A DNA stretch of 64,000 nucleotides from Pseudalkalibacillus hwajinpoensis (GCF_015234585.1 NZ_JADFCM010000001.1:682001-746000); one strand, 5' to 3'. Positions 49,743 through 60,223 are shown, counted from the first letter of the stretch. A program made the numbers and translations. Notes: generated by a model from the letters alone, not told the origin.

Positions 49743-52256
49743 ATGAAAGGTTTATTACGAAAAATCATACCCAATGGCAATGAACGTCAGGTTAGTCGCT
49801 TACAGAAGATTGCAGATCAAGTAGAGACTTTCTCAGATGAAATGAAGAAGTTATCTGATGATCAGCTCCGTAACAAAACGGAAGAATACAAAGAACGGAT
49901 TCAAAAAGGTGAAGATTTAGACAAAATGTTACCAGAAGTGTACGCTACCGTTCGCGAAGCATCTGAACGTGTTCTTGGTATGCGCCCATTTCCAGTACAA
50001 ATTATGGGAGCGGCGTCTCTTCATGAAGGAAATATTGCTGAAATGAAAACAGGTGAAGGTAAAACCCTTAGTGCCACAATGCCTGTTTATCTTAATGCCT
50101 TAACTGGCAAAGGTGTACACGTTATTACGGTCAACGAATACCTGGCGAAGCGTGACGCTGAAGAAATGGGAGAGCTTTACCACTATCTCGGTTTAACAGT
50201 TGGACTAAACATTAGCGGACTGTCAAAAGAAGAAAAAGCCGAAGCTTATGCTGCGGATATTACGTATGGAACAAACAATGAATTTGGTTTCGATTATTTG
50301 CGTGACAACATGGTCTTATATAAAGAAGAAATGGTTCAACGCCCTCTTCATTATGCCATCATTGATGAAGTTGACTCAGTGTTAATTGACGAAGCAAGAA
50401 CACCCCTTATTATTTCTGGGAGTGCTGAGAAGTCAACTACTTTATACATTCAAGCGAACCAATTTGTTAGAACACTAAAAGAAGAAGACGACTATAACGT
50501 TGATATCAAAACAAAGAACGTTCAATTAACGGAAGATGGGATTACGAAAGCAGAAAAATTCTTCGCTATTGAGAATTTATATGATTACAAACATGTTCAA
50601 CTAAACCACCATATTAATCAGGCAATGAAAGCCAATTTTATTATGCAACTCGATATGGACTATGTTGTTCAGGATGAGGAAGTTGTGATCGTTGATTCAT
50701 TTACTGGACGTTTAATGGCTGGACGTCGCTATAGCGATGGACTTCATCAAGCGATTGAAGCGAAGGAAGGTCTTGTTATCCAGCGTGAAAGCATGACGCT
50801 AGCTACGATTACATTCCAAAACTATTTTAGAATGTATGAAAAGCTTTCTGGTATGACAGGTACAGCGAAAACCGAGGAAGAAGAATTCCGGAATATTTAC
50901 AATATGAATGTTATTGCGATTCCTACGAATAAGCCAATTGCTCGTATGGACTATCCTGATCTCGTTTATAAATCCACTAACGGTAAATTCCAGGCACTCG
51001 CTAGAGAAATTGAAGAGCGTCATAAGAATGGACAACCCATCCTTGTTGGTACAGTCGCGGTAGAAACATCTGAGTTGATTTCGCAATTCTTAAAGAAACG
51101 CGGAATTCCTCACAATATACTAAATGCCAAAAACCATGCTCGTGAAGCGGAAATTATTGAATCAGCTGGTCAAAAAGGTGCGGTAACGATCGCGACAAAC
51201 ATGGCTGGACGTGGTACAGATATTAAATTAGGCACAGGTGTACTTGATCTTGGAGGCCTCTTTATCTTAGGTACGGAACGTCATGAAAGTCGAAGAATAG
51301 ATAACCAGCTTCGCGGACGTTCAGGACGTCAAGGTGATCCAGGTGAATCAAGGTTCTATATTTCTATGGAAGATGAGCTAATGAGAAGGTTTGGCTCGGA
51401 TAATATGATGAACATGATGAACCGTCTCGGGATGGAAGAGGATCAGCCGATTGAATCGAAGCTTGTCTCAAGAGCAGTGGAGTCAGCACAAAAACGCGTC
51501 GAGGGTAATAACTATGATGCTCGTAAGCAGCTTCTTCAATATGATGATGTGATGAGACAACAGCGCGAGATCATTTATGCTCAACGTGCAGAAGTACTTG
51601 AATCAGATAATTTACGTGAAATTGTCGAAACGATGCTCACTTCTGTTATTACACGTATCGTTGATGCTCATACAGGTGATGAGGATATTCAAGAAGAGTG
51701 GGATCATCAAGCGATTATTGATCACGCGAAAGGTATCTTCCTTCAAGAAGGCCAGGTAACAGTGAAAGATATCAAAGGTCTTGATAAGGAAGAAATCGTA
51801 GAACTTCTTGTTGAGAAAATGAAAATAAATTACGATGAAAAAGAAGCTGCATTCGAACCGGAACGCATGCGTGAATTCGAAAAAGTTATTCTTCTGCGCA
51901 GTGTTGATCGTAAATGGATGGATCACATTGATGCAATGAATCAGCTACGTCAGGGAATTCACTTGCGCGCTTACGGGCAAAATGATCCTTTACGCGAGTA
52001 TCAATTTGAAGGATTTGAAATGTTCGAGGACATGGTTACAGAGATAGAAGAAGAAGTCTCTACTTATATTATGAAAGCTCAGATTGAAAGTAATCTAAAG
52101 CGAGAAAAAGTAGCGGAAGGCAAAGCCGTTAATCCAAAAGAAGAAGGAAGCTTGAAGCCAAAACCTGTTAAGAAAAAGCAGGATATTGGACGAAATGATC
52201 CTTGTCCTTGCGGCAGCGGTAAGAAATATAAAAACTGTCACGGCAAAGCTGAATAA
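49743..52256 (+). CDS. secA: Preprotein translocase ATPase SecA
   Basis: 837 residues from ATG 49743 (agaggagcgttttg site). NBD1 has MKTGEGKT and [21 protein letters not shown]. The preprotein cross-linking region follows, then NBD2 with [12 protein letters not shown] and [15 protein letters not shown], a scaffold helix, and the zinc tail [14 protein letters not shown]. It drives Sec-dependent secretion of the surface proteins in this window. Length and all motifs are normal. prfB lies 226 bp downstream. Confidence 0.98.
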   Translation: MKGLLRKIIPNGNERQVSRLQKIADQVETFSDEMKKLSDDQLRNKTEEYKERIQKGEDLDKMLPEVYATVREASERVLGMRPFPVQIMGAASLHEGNIAEMKTGEGKTLSATMPVYLNALTGKGVHVITVNEYLAKRDAEEMGELYHYLGLTVGLNISGLSKEEKAEAYAADITYGTNNEFGFDYLRDNMVLYKEEMVQRPLHYAIIDEVDSVLIDEARTPLIISGSAEKSTTLYIQANQFVRTLKEEDDYNVDIKTKNVQLTEDGITKAEKFFAIENLYDYKHVQLNHHINQAMKANFIMQLDMDYVVQDEEVVIVDSFTGRLMAGRRYSDGLHQAIEAKEGLVIQRESMTLATITFQNYFRMYEKLSGMTGTAKTEEEEFRNIYNMNVIAIPTNKPIARMDYPDLVYKSTNGKFQALAREIEERHKNGQPILVGTVAVETSELISQFLKKRGIPHNILNAKNHAREAEIIESAGQKGAVTIATNMAGRGTDIKLGTGVLDLGGLFILGTERHESRRIDNQLRGRSGRQGDPGESRFYISMEDELMRRFGSDNMMNMMNRLGMEEDQPIESKLVSRAVESAQKRVEGNNYDARKQLLQYDDVMRQQREIIYAQRAEVLESDNLREIVETMLTSVITRIVDAHTGDEDIQEEWDHQAIIDHAKGIFLQEGQVTVKDIKGLDKEEIVELLVEKMKINYDEKEAAFEPERMREFEKVILLRSVDRKWMDHIDAMNQLRQGIHLRAYGQNDPLREYQFEGFEMFEDMVTEIEEEVSTYIMKAQIESNLKREKVAEGKAVNPKEEGSLKPKPVKKKQDIGRNDPCPCGSGKKYKNCHGKAE

Positions 52257-52292
52257 AATCGAGCAGGTGTCGTAAGCATTTGCTATTCCCGT

Positions 52293-52367
52293 ACTTTAGG
52301 GACAGTACCCCCACCTCCAAATGCAGGTTAGTCAACAAGTAATGGTGGGTGTGCTGTCCCTAAAAGT
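52293..52367. repeat. REP-like long inverted repeat between secA and prfB
   Basis: Arms 52293-52315 and 52344-52367 pair over about 23 bp (one bulge, two mismatches) with a 28-nt loop. The outer part contains TAGGGACAG and its complement, CTGTCCCTA. No T run follows, so it is unlike the other terminators. The GGGACAG/CTGTCCC core resembles repeat elements linked to Y1 (RAYT-type) transposases in bacilli, but this is inference. A second small inverted repeat (ACCATCAAA/TTTGATAGT) follows at 52382-52411. Confidence 0.5.
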
Positions 52368-52482
52368 CTGCTTGATGTACTAACCATCAAAGGTGTGAAA
52401 GTCTTTGATAGTAGATCTTTCGATTTTTGGATCATCAATATAGCCTGAATCGAAGTAAAATAATGATGTAGAGGTGCAAACT

Positions 52483-53587
52483 ATGGAAATGCATGAAATT
52501 CGCAACGAATTAAATACAATTGAAACACGATTAAACGATTTTAGGGGGTCTCTTTGACCTCGAAAATAAAAGAGCCCGTATCGATGAATTAGACATTCAA
52601 ATGACTGATCCAGATTTCTGGAATGATCAAAATGCCGCTCAAAAAGTGATCAATGAATCAAACTCTCTAAAAGAAGCTGTTAATGAGTTCGATTCTCTTC
52701 AAGAAGAATATGAGAACCTGGAAGTTTCTTATGAACTTGTGAAAGAAGAAAACGATCAGGAGTTATTTGAAGATCTTGAAGTAGAAATTAAAGATCTGAA
52801 AAAAGCAGTCAATCAATTTGAACTTACGCTTCTTCTAAGCGAAGAGCATGATAAAAATAATGCGATTCTTGAACTTCACCCAGGTGCTGGTGGTACAGAG
52901 TCACAAGACTGGGCATCGATGCTTCTTAGAATGTATACGCGTTATGGTGAGAAGAAAGGATTTAAAGTTGAAACGCTTGATTACCTCCCAGGTGATGAAG
53001 CTGGTGTGAAAAGTGTTACGCTGAACTTTAAAGGTCATAATGCTTATGGGTATTTAAAAGCAGAAAAGGGCGTCCACCGTCTTGTTCGTATCTCACCATT
53101 TGACTCAAGTGGCAGACGTCATACTTCTTTTGTTTCTTGCGAAGTTATGCCTGAGTTTAATGATGAAATTGAGATTGACATTCGCACAGAAGATTTGAAG
53201 ATCGATACGTATCGTGCGAGTGGGGCTGGTGGTCAGCACATTAATACGACTGACTCTGCCGTTCGAATCACTCACCTTCCTACAAAAGTAGTCGTGAGTT
53301 GTCAGGGAGAACGTTCTCAGATTAAAAACCGAGAACAGGCCATGAAAATGTTGAAAGCAAAGCTATATCAGTTGAAAATTGAAGAACAAGAAGCAGAGCT
53401 CGATGAGATCCGAGGCGAGCAGAAAGAAATTGGCTGGGGTAGTCAAATTCGATCTTATGTTTTCCATCCGTATAGTATGGTAAAAGATCATCGTACAAAT
53501 ATGGAAGTTGGGAACACTCAATCTGTCATGGATGGCGATCTCGATCCATTTATTGATGCATTTCTCCGCTCTCGTTTAAATGATTAA
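52483..53587 (+). CDS. prfB: Peptide chain release factor 2, programmed +1 frameshift
   Basis: Starts at ATG 52483 (gaggtgcaaact). Frame 0 reaches CTT-TGA at 52552-52557; the ribosome slips +1 and continues as GAC CTC GAA from 52556 to 53587, giving 367 residues. The stimulatory AGGGGG (52543-52548) lies upstream as in nearly all bacterial prfB genes. RF2 recognises UGA and UAA stop codons; low RF2 favours slippage, an autoregulatory loop. Motifs present include the GGQ loop ([14 protein letters not shown]) and the codon-recognition SPF segment ([15 protein letters not shown]). Confidence 0.96.
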
Positions 53588-53597
53588 AACTAACTTC

Positions 53598-53631
53598 AAG
53601 CCTACCTGTAGAATCAGGTGGGCTTTTTTCT
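53598..53631 (+). terminator. Terminator of prfB
   Basis: Stem agcctacctg/caggtgggct (wobble) followed by T. Confidence 0.85.
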
Positions 53632-53863
53632 ATAATGGCTATGTTCATTTACGTTGTTGACTTTTCGGTAATTTACCCTTTGTGATCACCAATTGCTTCT
53701 TCATGTTTCTGTCATAAATGGGGCAAAGTATAAAAGGAGAAAGAAGTGCTTCAACTTGATAACGCGCTGCTACAATGCGGTTTACACCCCATATGCCCGA
53801 TGATATACTACTGAAGGCTTTTGCTTAGAAATGAGCAGTGACTTAAATCATAGAGGTAAGTGA

Positions 53864-54748
53864 GTGAATGCAGTTATGATAGCAACGTTAGCGAAATTTA
53901 CAGCAAGAAAGGTTTCACCAACACATAAGATACTGGAATATTTAAGCGTTATGGTAGGATCCGCCCTTGTGGCGATAGCCTTTAACCTTTTCCTACTCCC
54001 TAATAGCATTGCTTCTGGTGGGGTAAGCGGGATCAGTACCATTACAAAAGGAGTCTTTGATTGGAAACCGGCATATGTCCAGTGGGCTTTTAATATTCCA
54101 TTGTTTATAAGTGGTTTAATCTTTCTGGGGAAAAAGTATGGTCCAAAAACCTTGGTCGGAACTCTCTTCTTACCTTTTGTCGTAAAATTGACAGAGAACG
54201 TAGAACCAGCGACAACAGATCCGTTATTAGGTGCCCTTTTCGGTGGTCTTGGAGTTGGGATTGGCCTTGGAATTGTATTCAGGGGAAAAGCCTCTACTGG
54301 AGGTACGGACCTTGCTGCACAAATTGTGAACAAGTATACAGGAGTTTCGCTCGGAACGTGTGTATTTATGATTGATGGCTTAATTGTCGTTGCTTCAGCG
54401 TTTGTGTTCAGCCTTGAAGAAGCACTTTATGCCCTTATTGCTATGTATCTAACAGGTAAAACAATTGATGTTGTTCAACTAGGATTGGGCTACTCGAAAA
54501 TGGCTCTTATTATTTCAGATAAAGAAGAAGAGCTGCGTGAAGGGATCATCACTGTAATAGATCGAGGTGTGACAAGAATTTCAGGTCAGGGTGGATACAC
54601 CAATGATAAGCGTCCCATCTTAATGGTCGTTGTTGCGCAAAATGAGGTTACAAAGCTAAAAGAGCTCGTAAAGGGTGTTGATCCTTCAGCATTTGTGATT
54701 GTATCCAACGCTACTGAAGTGCTGGGGGAAGGTTTTAAAAGAGAGTAA
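53864..54748 (+). CDS. yvjA: YitT family membrane protein (DUF161/DUF2179)
   Basis: 294 residues, GTG start behind gaggtaagtga. Five to six membrane segments (LVAIAFNLFLLPNSIASGG to about residue 205), including the conserved GGTDLAAQIV motif. The C-terminal cytoplasmic DUF2179 domain begins IISDKEEELREGIITVIDRGVT and has GQGGYTNDKRPIL. Function of the family is unknown. Same order (prfB, yvjA, cccB) as in B. subtilis. Confidence 0.9.
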   Translation: MNAVMIATLAKFTARKVSPTHKILEYLSVMVGSALVAIAFNLFLLPNSIASGGVSGISTITKGVFDWKPAYVQWAFNIPLFISGLIFLGKKYGPKTLVGTLFLPFVVKLTENVEPATTDPLLGALFGGLGVGIGLGIVFRGKASTGGTDLAAQIVNKYTGVSLGTCVFMIDGLIVVASAFVFSLEEALYALIAMYLTGKTIDVVQLGLGYSKMALIISDKEEELREGIITVIDRGVTRISGQGGYTNDKRPILMVVVAQNEVTKLKELVKGVDPSAFVIVSNATEVLGEGFKRE

Positions 54749-54837
54749 GCCGGCTATAGTAAGTGAAGGTGAGCTCCATTAGAGGCGAGGTTTTTACTTT
54801 GTCCAATGGGTGGCAGTATATATGAGGAGTGAAGATA

Positions 54838-55218
54838 ATGAAGAAGTGGATGGGGTTTCTGTTTGTAGTTGTTCTGATTTTTAGTTTAGCTGCATGTGGT
54901 GCGAGTAATAATGAAAATAGCACGAATGAGGGCTCTTCAAAAGAAAGTAACTCAGAAAATGAGAATGCAGGCCAAGCTTCTGGTGAATATGATGCTAATG
55001 CCGCAGAAGCTACATATCAAACGAATTGCTTAAGCTGTCATGGAGACAACCTTGAGGGGAAAGTAGGGCCACAACTTTCAAATGTTGGCTCACGTTTATC
55101 GAAAGATGAGATTCTCTCTGTCATTCAAAACGGGAAAGGGCAAATGCCTGGTAATATTTTACGTGGAGATACGGAAGTGGAAGAAAATGTAGCAAGTTGG
55201 CTAGCTGATATGAAATAG
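54838..55218 (+). CDS. cccB: Cytochrome c551, lipoprotein
   Basis: 126 residues from ATG 54838 (gaggagtgaagata). Lipobox LAAC near residue 22 anchors it to the membrane. A low-complexity N/S/E linker follows, then a small class I cytochrome c: heme motif CLSCH and axial methionine in GQMPG. It carries electrons to terminal oxidases on the outer face. The next gene belongs to another transcription unit. Confidence 0.94.
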   Translation: MKKWMGFLFVVVLIFSLAACGASNNENSTNEGSSKESNSENENAGQASGEYDANAAEATYQTNCLSCHGDNLEGKVGPQLSNVGSRLSKDEILSVIQNGKGQMPGNILRGDTEVEENVASWLADMK

Positions 55219-55225
55219 GTAGAGA

Positions 55226-55251
55226 AGAAGCACTGAATAGTGCTTTTTTTA
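55226..55251 (+). terminator. Terminator of cccB
   Basis: Stem aagcact/agtgctt with a GAAT loop, followed by seven T. Confidence 0.8.
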
Positions 55252-55575
55252 TTGTCCTATTTTTGATTATGAACCTGGAAAAAGAAGGATGTAATATTAC
55301 GAAGGAGAGAGGGGATCTCTTATATTTCCCTTCTTGACAAAGTTAAGCATAGATAATTGTGTAATAATCTATTGACTATTAATGCATTATTGCAGAAGAT
55401 GTCAGATTGAGAGGGTCTTGAAATAAAAATGTAATAAAAATTTGTCTTAAAATAGCGAATTTGTTTGTTATAATATCTTCAGATGTAAAGGAACTAATCA
55501 AAAATAAAACACCAATAAAAAACTAACTCCTAAGAATTTGCATCGAGAATTTAAGCAAGTAGGAAGTGGTACAGT
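55252..55575. other. Intergenic region before ftsE
   Basis: No gene seen. It is AT-rich and holds a TTGACA hexamer at 55334-55339 without a well-placed -10, plus the extended -10 listed next. Confidence 0.5.
55466..55474 (+). promoter_or_regulatory. Putative extended -10 promoter of ftsEX
   Basis: TGTTATAAT, a consensus extended -10, about 100 bp before ftsE; no clear -35. Confidence 0.5.
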
Positions 55576-56262
55576 TTGATCGAAATGAAAGATGTTTGGA
55601 AAACATACGACAATGGAATCAAAGCCATAAACGGTATCGATATTACAATTGATAAAGGTGAATTTGTCTACATAGTAGGACCAAGTGGCGCCGGTAAGTC
55701 AACATTTATGAGAATGATGTATCGGGAAGAAAAGCCTACAAGTGGAAAAATCATAATTAATGGAAAAGATGTTGGCAAATTGAAGAATAAGTACATTCCC
55801 AAGCTACGTCGCGAAATCGGCGTTGTTTTTCAGGACTTTAAACTTTTGCCAAGATTAACCGTTTATGAGAACGTCGCTTTTGCTCTTGAAGTCATCGAGG
55901 AAAGTAAAGCAAATACGCGCAAGCGAGTCATGGAAACGCTAAGTCTCGTTAATTTGAAAAACAAAGCAAGGTTCTTACCAGACGAACTTTCTGGTGGGGA
56001 ACAGCAGAGGGTTTCAATAGCAAGAGCGATCGTCAATAACCCTCACATTCTGCTAACAGATGAGCCTACCGGGAATCTGGATCCAGAAACAGCATGGGGC
56101 ATTATGGATTTACTAGATCAAATCAACAATCGCGGTACAACTGTTATTATGGCAACCCATAATAAGGATATTGTGAATACATTCAGAAAACGTGTTATTG
56201 CAATTGATGGCGGTATAGTTACCCGTGATGAAGCAAGAGGTGAGTACGGGTATGAAAATTAA
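55576..56262 (+). CDS. ftsE: Cell division ATP-binding protein FtsE
   Basis: 228 residues, TTG start conserved in position with other FtsE proteins (MIEMKDVWKTYDNG). Walker A GPSGAGKST, signature LSGGEQQRVSIARA, Walker B ILLTDEPTGNLD and switch H in ATHNKD. With FtsX it forms a type VII ABC system that controls a peptidoglycan hydrolase rather than transport. It overlaps ftsX by 11 nt. Confidence 0.95.
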   Translation: MIEMKDVWKTYDNGIKAINGIDITIDKGEFVYIVGPSGAGKSTFMRMMYREEKPTSGKIIINGKDVGKLKNKYIPKLRREIGVVFQDFKLLPRLTVYENVAFALEVIEESKANTRKRVMETLSLVNLKNKARFLPDELSGGEQQRVSIARAIVNNPHILLTDEPTGNLDPETAWGIMDLLDQINNRGTTVIMATHNKDIVNTFRKRVIAIDGGIVTRDEARGEYGYEN

Positions 56263-57145
56263 AACGTTTGGTCGCCACGGAAAAGAAGGTTTCAAAAATC
56301 TTGGTCGAAATGGCTGGATGACCTTCGCTTCGATTTCTGCGGTTACCGTTACACTACTTTTAGTCGGCGTTTGTCTCGCATTGCTTCTTAATTTAAATGC
56401 TTTTGGTGATCAACTTGAAAGTGATGTTGAAATCAGCGCATTTATTGATTTAACGGCGCAGCAAGAACAGCAAGATGAACTTAAGTCCAGGATCGAGAAC
56501 ATTTCTGAAGTGGAATCTGTTACTTATCAATCTAAAGAAGAAGGATTGGATAATTTAATTGATAATCTTGGGGATGAAGGTGAAGTGTTCGAGTCATTAA
56601 GAGAAGAAAATCCTTTAAGTGACGCTTTCCTGATCAAAACCAAAGATCCTCAGAATGTAACGGCAGTTGCTGAAGAGATTAAGCAACTAGAAAATGTACA
56701 AGATGTTGAGTTTGCAGAAGATACGGTGAATCGACTTTTTAAAGTTCTTGAGATCGCACGAAATGTTGGACTGGCCCTTGTGGTTGGATTATTATTTACA
56801 GCCATGTTCCTCATTTCTAATACTATTAAACTAACAATTGTTGCCAGAAGTCATGAAATTGAAATTATGAAGCTAGTGGGAGCAACGAACTGGTTCATTC
56901 GATGGCCATTCCTAGTAGAAGGTATCCTAATTGGAATTTTCGGCTCGATTATCCCAATTGGAATTCTAATCTACGGCTATTACTATTTAATTGAATTAAT
57001 AGCAAATCGTTTCCCAACTTTATTCATCGATTTACTACCGGTAACACCGTTTGTTTATCAGTTATCAGGGTTGTTAATTATCCTTGGTGTGATTATCGGA
57101 GTATGGGGAAGTCTTACATCAATGCGTAAATTCTTAAAAGTTTAA
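56252..57145 (+). CDS. ftsX: Cell division protein FtsX
   Basis: 297 residues from ATG 56252 (gaggtgagtacgggt). It opens KIKTFGRHGKEGFKNLGRN, the FtsE-contacting segment, then four membrane helices with a large extracellular loop between the first two (about 55-170). The last helices carry KLVGATNWFIRWPFLVEG and GSLTSMRKFL. The loop contacts the extracellular hydrolase activator. The gene for that partner type lies directly downstream. Confidence 0.94.
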   Translation: MKIKTFGRHGKEGFKNLGRNGWMTFASISAVTVTLLLVGVCLALLLNLNAFGDQLESDVEISAFIDLTAQQEQQDELKSRIENISEVESVTYQSKEEGLDNLIDNLGDEGEVFESLREENPLSDAFLIKTKDPQNVTAVAEEIKQLENVQDVEFAEDTVNRLFKVLEIARNVGLALVVGLLFTAMFLISNTIKLTIVARSHEIEIMKLVGATNWFIRWPFLVEGILIGIFGSIIPIGILIYGYYYLIELIANRFPTLFIDLLPVTPFVYQLSGLLIILGVIIGVWGSLTSMRKFLKV

Positions 57146-57197
57146 AATGAAAATTAAGAGATAAATAGATTCATCTATTTTGGGGGAGGAACAAAGA

Positions 57198-58559
57198 TTG
57201 AAGCGTAAAATATTAGCAACGGCTCTAACATTGACTCTAGGTTTAAGCGGACTAACAACTGCAGCACTTCCACAAACGACTGAAGCCGCAAATCTTGATG
57301 ATCAACTTAATAATGTCAAAGAAAAGCAGTCTTCAAACCAGGAAGAGCTTGAGCAAAAGGAATCTGAACTTGCGGACGTGAAAGCAGAGCAAGAAGATGT
57401 TCGAGCAGAAATTGAACAGTTAAACAAAGAAGTAGCTGAAACGGATGAGAAGATTTCAGTGAAAGAGAAGGAAATTAAAGATACAAATGCAGAAATTGAT
57501 CAGTTGAAAGAAGAAATTAGCGCTTTAGAAGACCGTATTGCTGAGCGTGATAAGTTATTGAAAGATCGCATTCGCTCTATGCAACAAAACGGTGGCGGAA
57601 CAGTTGATTACATGGAAGTTTTACTTGGTGCTACTGATTTTGGTGATCTAGTAGAACGCGTTCTTGCTCTTAATACAATCGCTGATCAAGACAAAAAGAT
57701 TCTTGAAGAGCATAAAGCGGACAAGCAGGCAGTAGAAGAAAAGAAAGCTCAAGTAGAAGAGAAACTTGCCTCTCTTGAAGAGAATAAAGCAGAGCTTGAA
57801 GATCTTAAAAAAGAGCTTGATTCTAAAAAAGCACAAAAAGATAAGCTAATGAAGTCCCTTGAAGAAGAAGAAGGCGATCTTCATAACCATATGATGGACT
57901 TAAATGAAACTGCTGAACTTTTAGCAGCTCAAGAAAAAGCAGTAAAGCAAGAGATTAAGCGTGCTGAAGAAGCAGCTCGTAAAGCTGAAGAAGAGCGTAA
58001 AGCCGCAGCTAAAGCGGCAAAAGAAAAAGCTGAAGCTGAAGCTGCAGCACAAGCGAAAAAGGAAGCAGCGGCAAGCTCAAGCAAGTCTAGCAGTTCAAAT
58101 AGTTCAAGCAGTTCAAATTCAGCACCGGCGCCAACTCCTGAGCCAGCACCAGCGCCTTCTAGTAACGCAACATTCATTAAGCCTGCTGCTGGTCCAATTA
58201 CATCTGGATTAGGCCGCCGCTGGGGAACGTTCCACGCAGGAATTGATATTGCTCAAGGTGGTCAAAACCCAGTATCAGCTGCTGCAGATGGAACAGTATT
58301 GAGATCTTATCATTCAGATTCATACGGTAATGTAGTATTCTTGACGCATAGTATCAATGGGCAAATGTACACAACAGTGTATGCTCATATGCAAAATCGC
58401 GCAGTTTCTACAGGTCAGTCAGTAAGTCAGGGAACTTACCTTGGTACAATGGGGAATACTGGTCATTCAACTGGACAACATTTACACTTTGAAATTCACA
58501 AAGGTTCATGGAACTCTAGTAAGTCAAATGCTGTTAACCCAATGAATTACATTCAATAA
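57198..58559 (+). CDS. M23 peptidase with a coiled-coil domain (PcsB/EnvC-like)
   Basis: 453 residues. TTG 57198 is 8 nt from gggggagg; the frame opens at 57180 inside that site. Signal peptide (LATALTLTLGLSGLTTAA) with cleavage near TEA-AN. A long coiled coil spans about 30-290 with a hinge at MEVLLGATDFGDLVERV. A serine/proline linker follows. The LytM domain (about 335-453) has an intact HxxxD (HAGID) and HxH (HLH), so it should cleave peptide cross-links. Position after ftsX suggests FtsEX activates it. Confidence 0.93.
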   Translation: MKRKILATALTLTLGLSGLTTAALPQTTEAANLDDQLNNVKEKQSSNQEELEQKESELADVKAEQEDVRAEIEQLNKEVAETDEKISVKEKEIKDTNAEIDQLKEEISALEDRIAERDKLLKDRIRSMQQNGGGTVDYMEVLLGATDFGDLVERVLALNTIADQDKKILEEHKADKQAVEEKKAQVEEKLASLEENKAELEDLKKELDSKKAQKDKLMKSLEEEEGDLHNHMMDLNETAELLAAQEKAVKQEIKRAEEAARKAEEERKAAAKAAKEKAEAEAAAQAKKEAAASSSKSSSSNSSSSSNSAPAPTPEPAPAPSSNATFIKPAAGPITSGLGRRWGTFHAGIDIAQGGQNPVSAAADGTVLRSYHSDSYGNVVFLTHSINGQMYTTVYAHMQNRAVSTGQSVSQGTYLGTMGNTGHSTGQHLHFEIHKGSWNSSKSNAVNPMNYIQ

Positions 58560-58711
58560 TTAGATGAGCCTCGCTTCAACGGGCTTTCCCCCTCACAATT
58601 TGAGATGGAAACATAATGAAAACAACTGAATCATATAGTACAATAAGATGAAAAGGCATCGCATCGTTATGATGGGGTGCCTTTTCCTTCAAATTAGAAG
58701 AGGTGAGTACA

Positions 58712-60157
58712 ATGAAGATACAGGGGAAAGTTGTCGCTTTACTTGTCGTGATTGCCCTCGTAATCGGTTCAGGTGGTACATACGCGGCCTTCACTTTATT
58801 ACAGGACGAGCCTGAGGGGAGCACTCAATCTTTAACTCTTGGTTCTGGTAATGAAATAGAGACAGAAGAGCTAACGAAAATTAACAAAGCTTATGAATTA
58901 ATCCAGGATCGCTATGTGAATGATGTCGATCAAAAAGAGTTGTTAGATGGAGCTATTAAAGGAATGGTAGATACTCTTGAAGATCCCTATTCAGTCTATA
59001 TGGACCCTAAAACAGCCGAGCAATTTAGCCAGTCTCTTGGTTCTTCCTTTGAGGGGATCGGGGCGGAAGTTAATATGACTGACGGAAGAGTAACGATTGT
59101 GTCACCTTATAAAGATTCACCTGCTGAGAAAGCAGGCCTCCGTCCGAATGATAAAATCATGACGATCGACGGTGAAAGCACAGAAGGACTTGATTTGTAT
59201 GATGCTGTATTAAAGATTCGTGGGGAGAAAGGCACGGTTGTCACGCTCGGCGTTCAACGCCCAGGCGCTTCAGAGACTATGAAGGTAGAAGTGACGCGTG
59301 ATGAGATTCCTATTGAAACGGTCCGTGCAAGTACGGTAGAAGAAAACGGAAAAACAATCGGTGTCTTGCAAATCACCTCATTCTCAGAGGATACAGCTAA
59401 AAGCTTCTCAGAAGAGTTGAAGAAATTAGAAAAACAGGGCATTGATGGTTTGGTACTTGACGTTCGTAATAATCCAGGTGGCCTGTTAAATGTTGTTTCG
59501 GATATGGCGGAAGAACTGATTCCTAATGACAAACCTTACGTTCAAATTGAAGATCGTGAAGGAGAGAAACAGCGTTCTGTTTCTTCTCTTGAAGAGAAAA
59601 AAGATTATCCTGTCGTAGGACTTATTGATCGCGGGAGTGCATCTGCTGCAGAAATTCTTGCCGGAGCGCTTAAAGAAGCAGGCGATTATGATTTGGTCGG
59701 TGAAACGTCATTTGGTAAAGGAACGGTTCAATCAACGCTAGACCTTGGAGATGGCAGTAATATTAAACTGACAATGTTTAAATGGTTAACACCAGATGGC
59801 AACTGGATTCATAAAGAAGGAATTGAGCCAACGGTTGAAGCGAAGCAGCCGGATTACTTCTATGTAAATCCATTATCTACTGAAAAGACGTTAGAATTTG
59901 ATCAGAACAGCGAGCAAGTAGAGTCTGCGCAAATCATGCTCAAGGGCCTTGGTTTTGAACCGGGACGCAAAGACGGTTATTTTAGTGATAAAACAGTTAC
60001 AGCAGTAAAAGCTTTCCAACGTTCGAATGATATAAATATTACTGGGAAAATAGATGAAAAAACTGCGCAGAAACTTCAGGAAAAAATTATTGATTCCATT
60101 CGCAATCCTGATAACGATGTGCAGCTTAAGACAGCGGTGGAGCTCCTTGCTAAATAA
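58712..60157 (+). CDS. ctpB: S41 C-terminal processing protease
   Basis: 481 residues from ATG 58712 (gaggtgagtaca). Signal anchor, PDZ domain (about 95-170: GIGAEVNMTDGRVTIVSPY), S41 core with catalytic S in DRGSASAAEI and K in GETSFGKGTVQ, and a C-terminal PG_binding_1 domain (KGLGFEPGRKDGYFSD). CtpB of B. subtilis cleaves SpoIVFA during sporulation; this family member fits that place by synteny, between ftsX and minJ. Lies 152 bp after the M23 gene without a strong terminator between. Confidence 0.92.
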   Translation: MKIQGKVVALLVVIALVIGSGGTYAAFTLLQDEPEGSTQSLTLGSGNEIETEELTKINKAYELIQDRYVNDVDQKELLDGAIKGMVDTLEDPYSVYMDPKTAEQFSQSLGSSFEGIGAEVNMTDGRVTIVSPYKDSPAEKAGLRPNDKIMTIDGESTEGLDLYDAVLKIRGEKGTVVTLGVQRPGASETMKVEVTRDEIPIETVRASTVEENGKTIGVLQITSFSEDTAKSFSEELKKLEKQGIDGLVLDVRNNPGGLLNVVSDMAEELIPNDKPYVQIEDREGEKQRSVSSLEEKKDYPVVGLIDRGSASAAEILAGALKEAGDYDLVGETSFGKGTVQSTLDLGDGSNIKLTMFKWLTPDGNWIHKEGIEPTVEAKQPDYFYVNPLSTEKTLEFDQNSEQVESAQIMLKGLGFEPGRKDGYFSDKTVTAVKAFQRSNDINITGKIDEKTAQKLQEKIIDSIRNPDNDVQLKTAVELLAK

Positions 60158-60192
60158 TTCCAAGAAGGAAATGAACTGTTGATGTCGAAGCT

Positions 60193-60223
60193 ATTCCGCA
60201 GGAAATCCTGCGGAATTTTTTTC
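60193..60223 (+). terminator. Terminator of ctpB
   Basis: Perfect 10-bp stem attccgcagg/cctgcggaat followed by seven T. Confidence 0.95.

Noticed and set aside
52555..52557. In-frame TGA in prfB as evidence of a pseudogene
   Set aside because: The sequence is the standard programmed frameshift site.
53746..53814. 22-codon GTG frame with a good ribosome site upstream of yvjA
   Set aside because: The predicted promoter lies inside it, the peptide has no recognisable feature, and such frames are expected by chance.
57929..58212. Long frames on both strands across the Ala/Lys/Ser-rich part of the M23 gene
   Set aside because: Low-complexity coding sequence keeps other frames open; composition and lack of starts show they are shadows.
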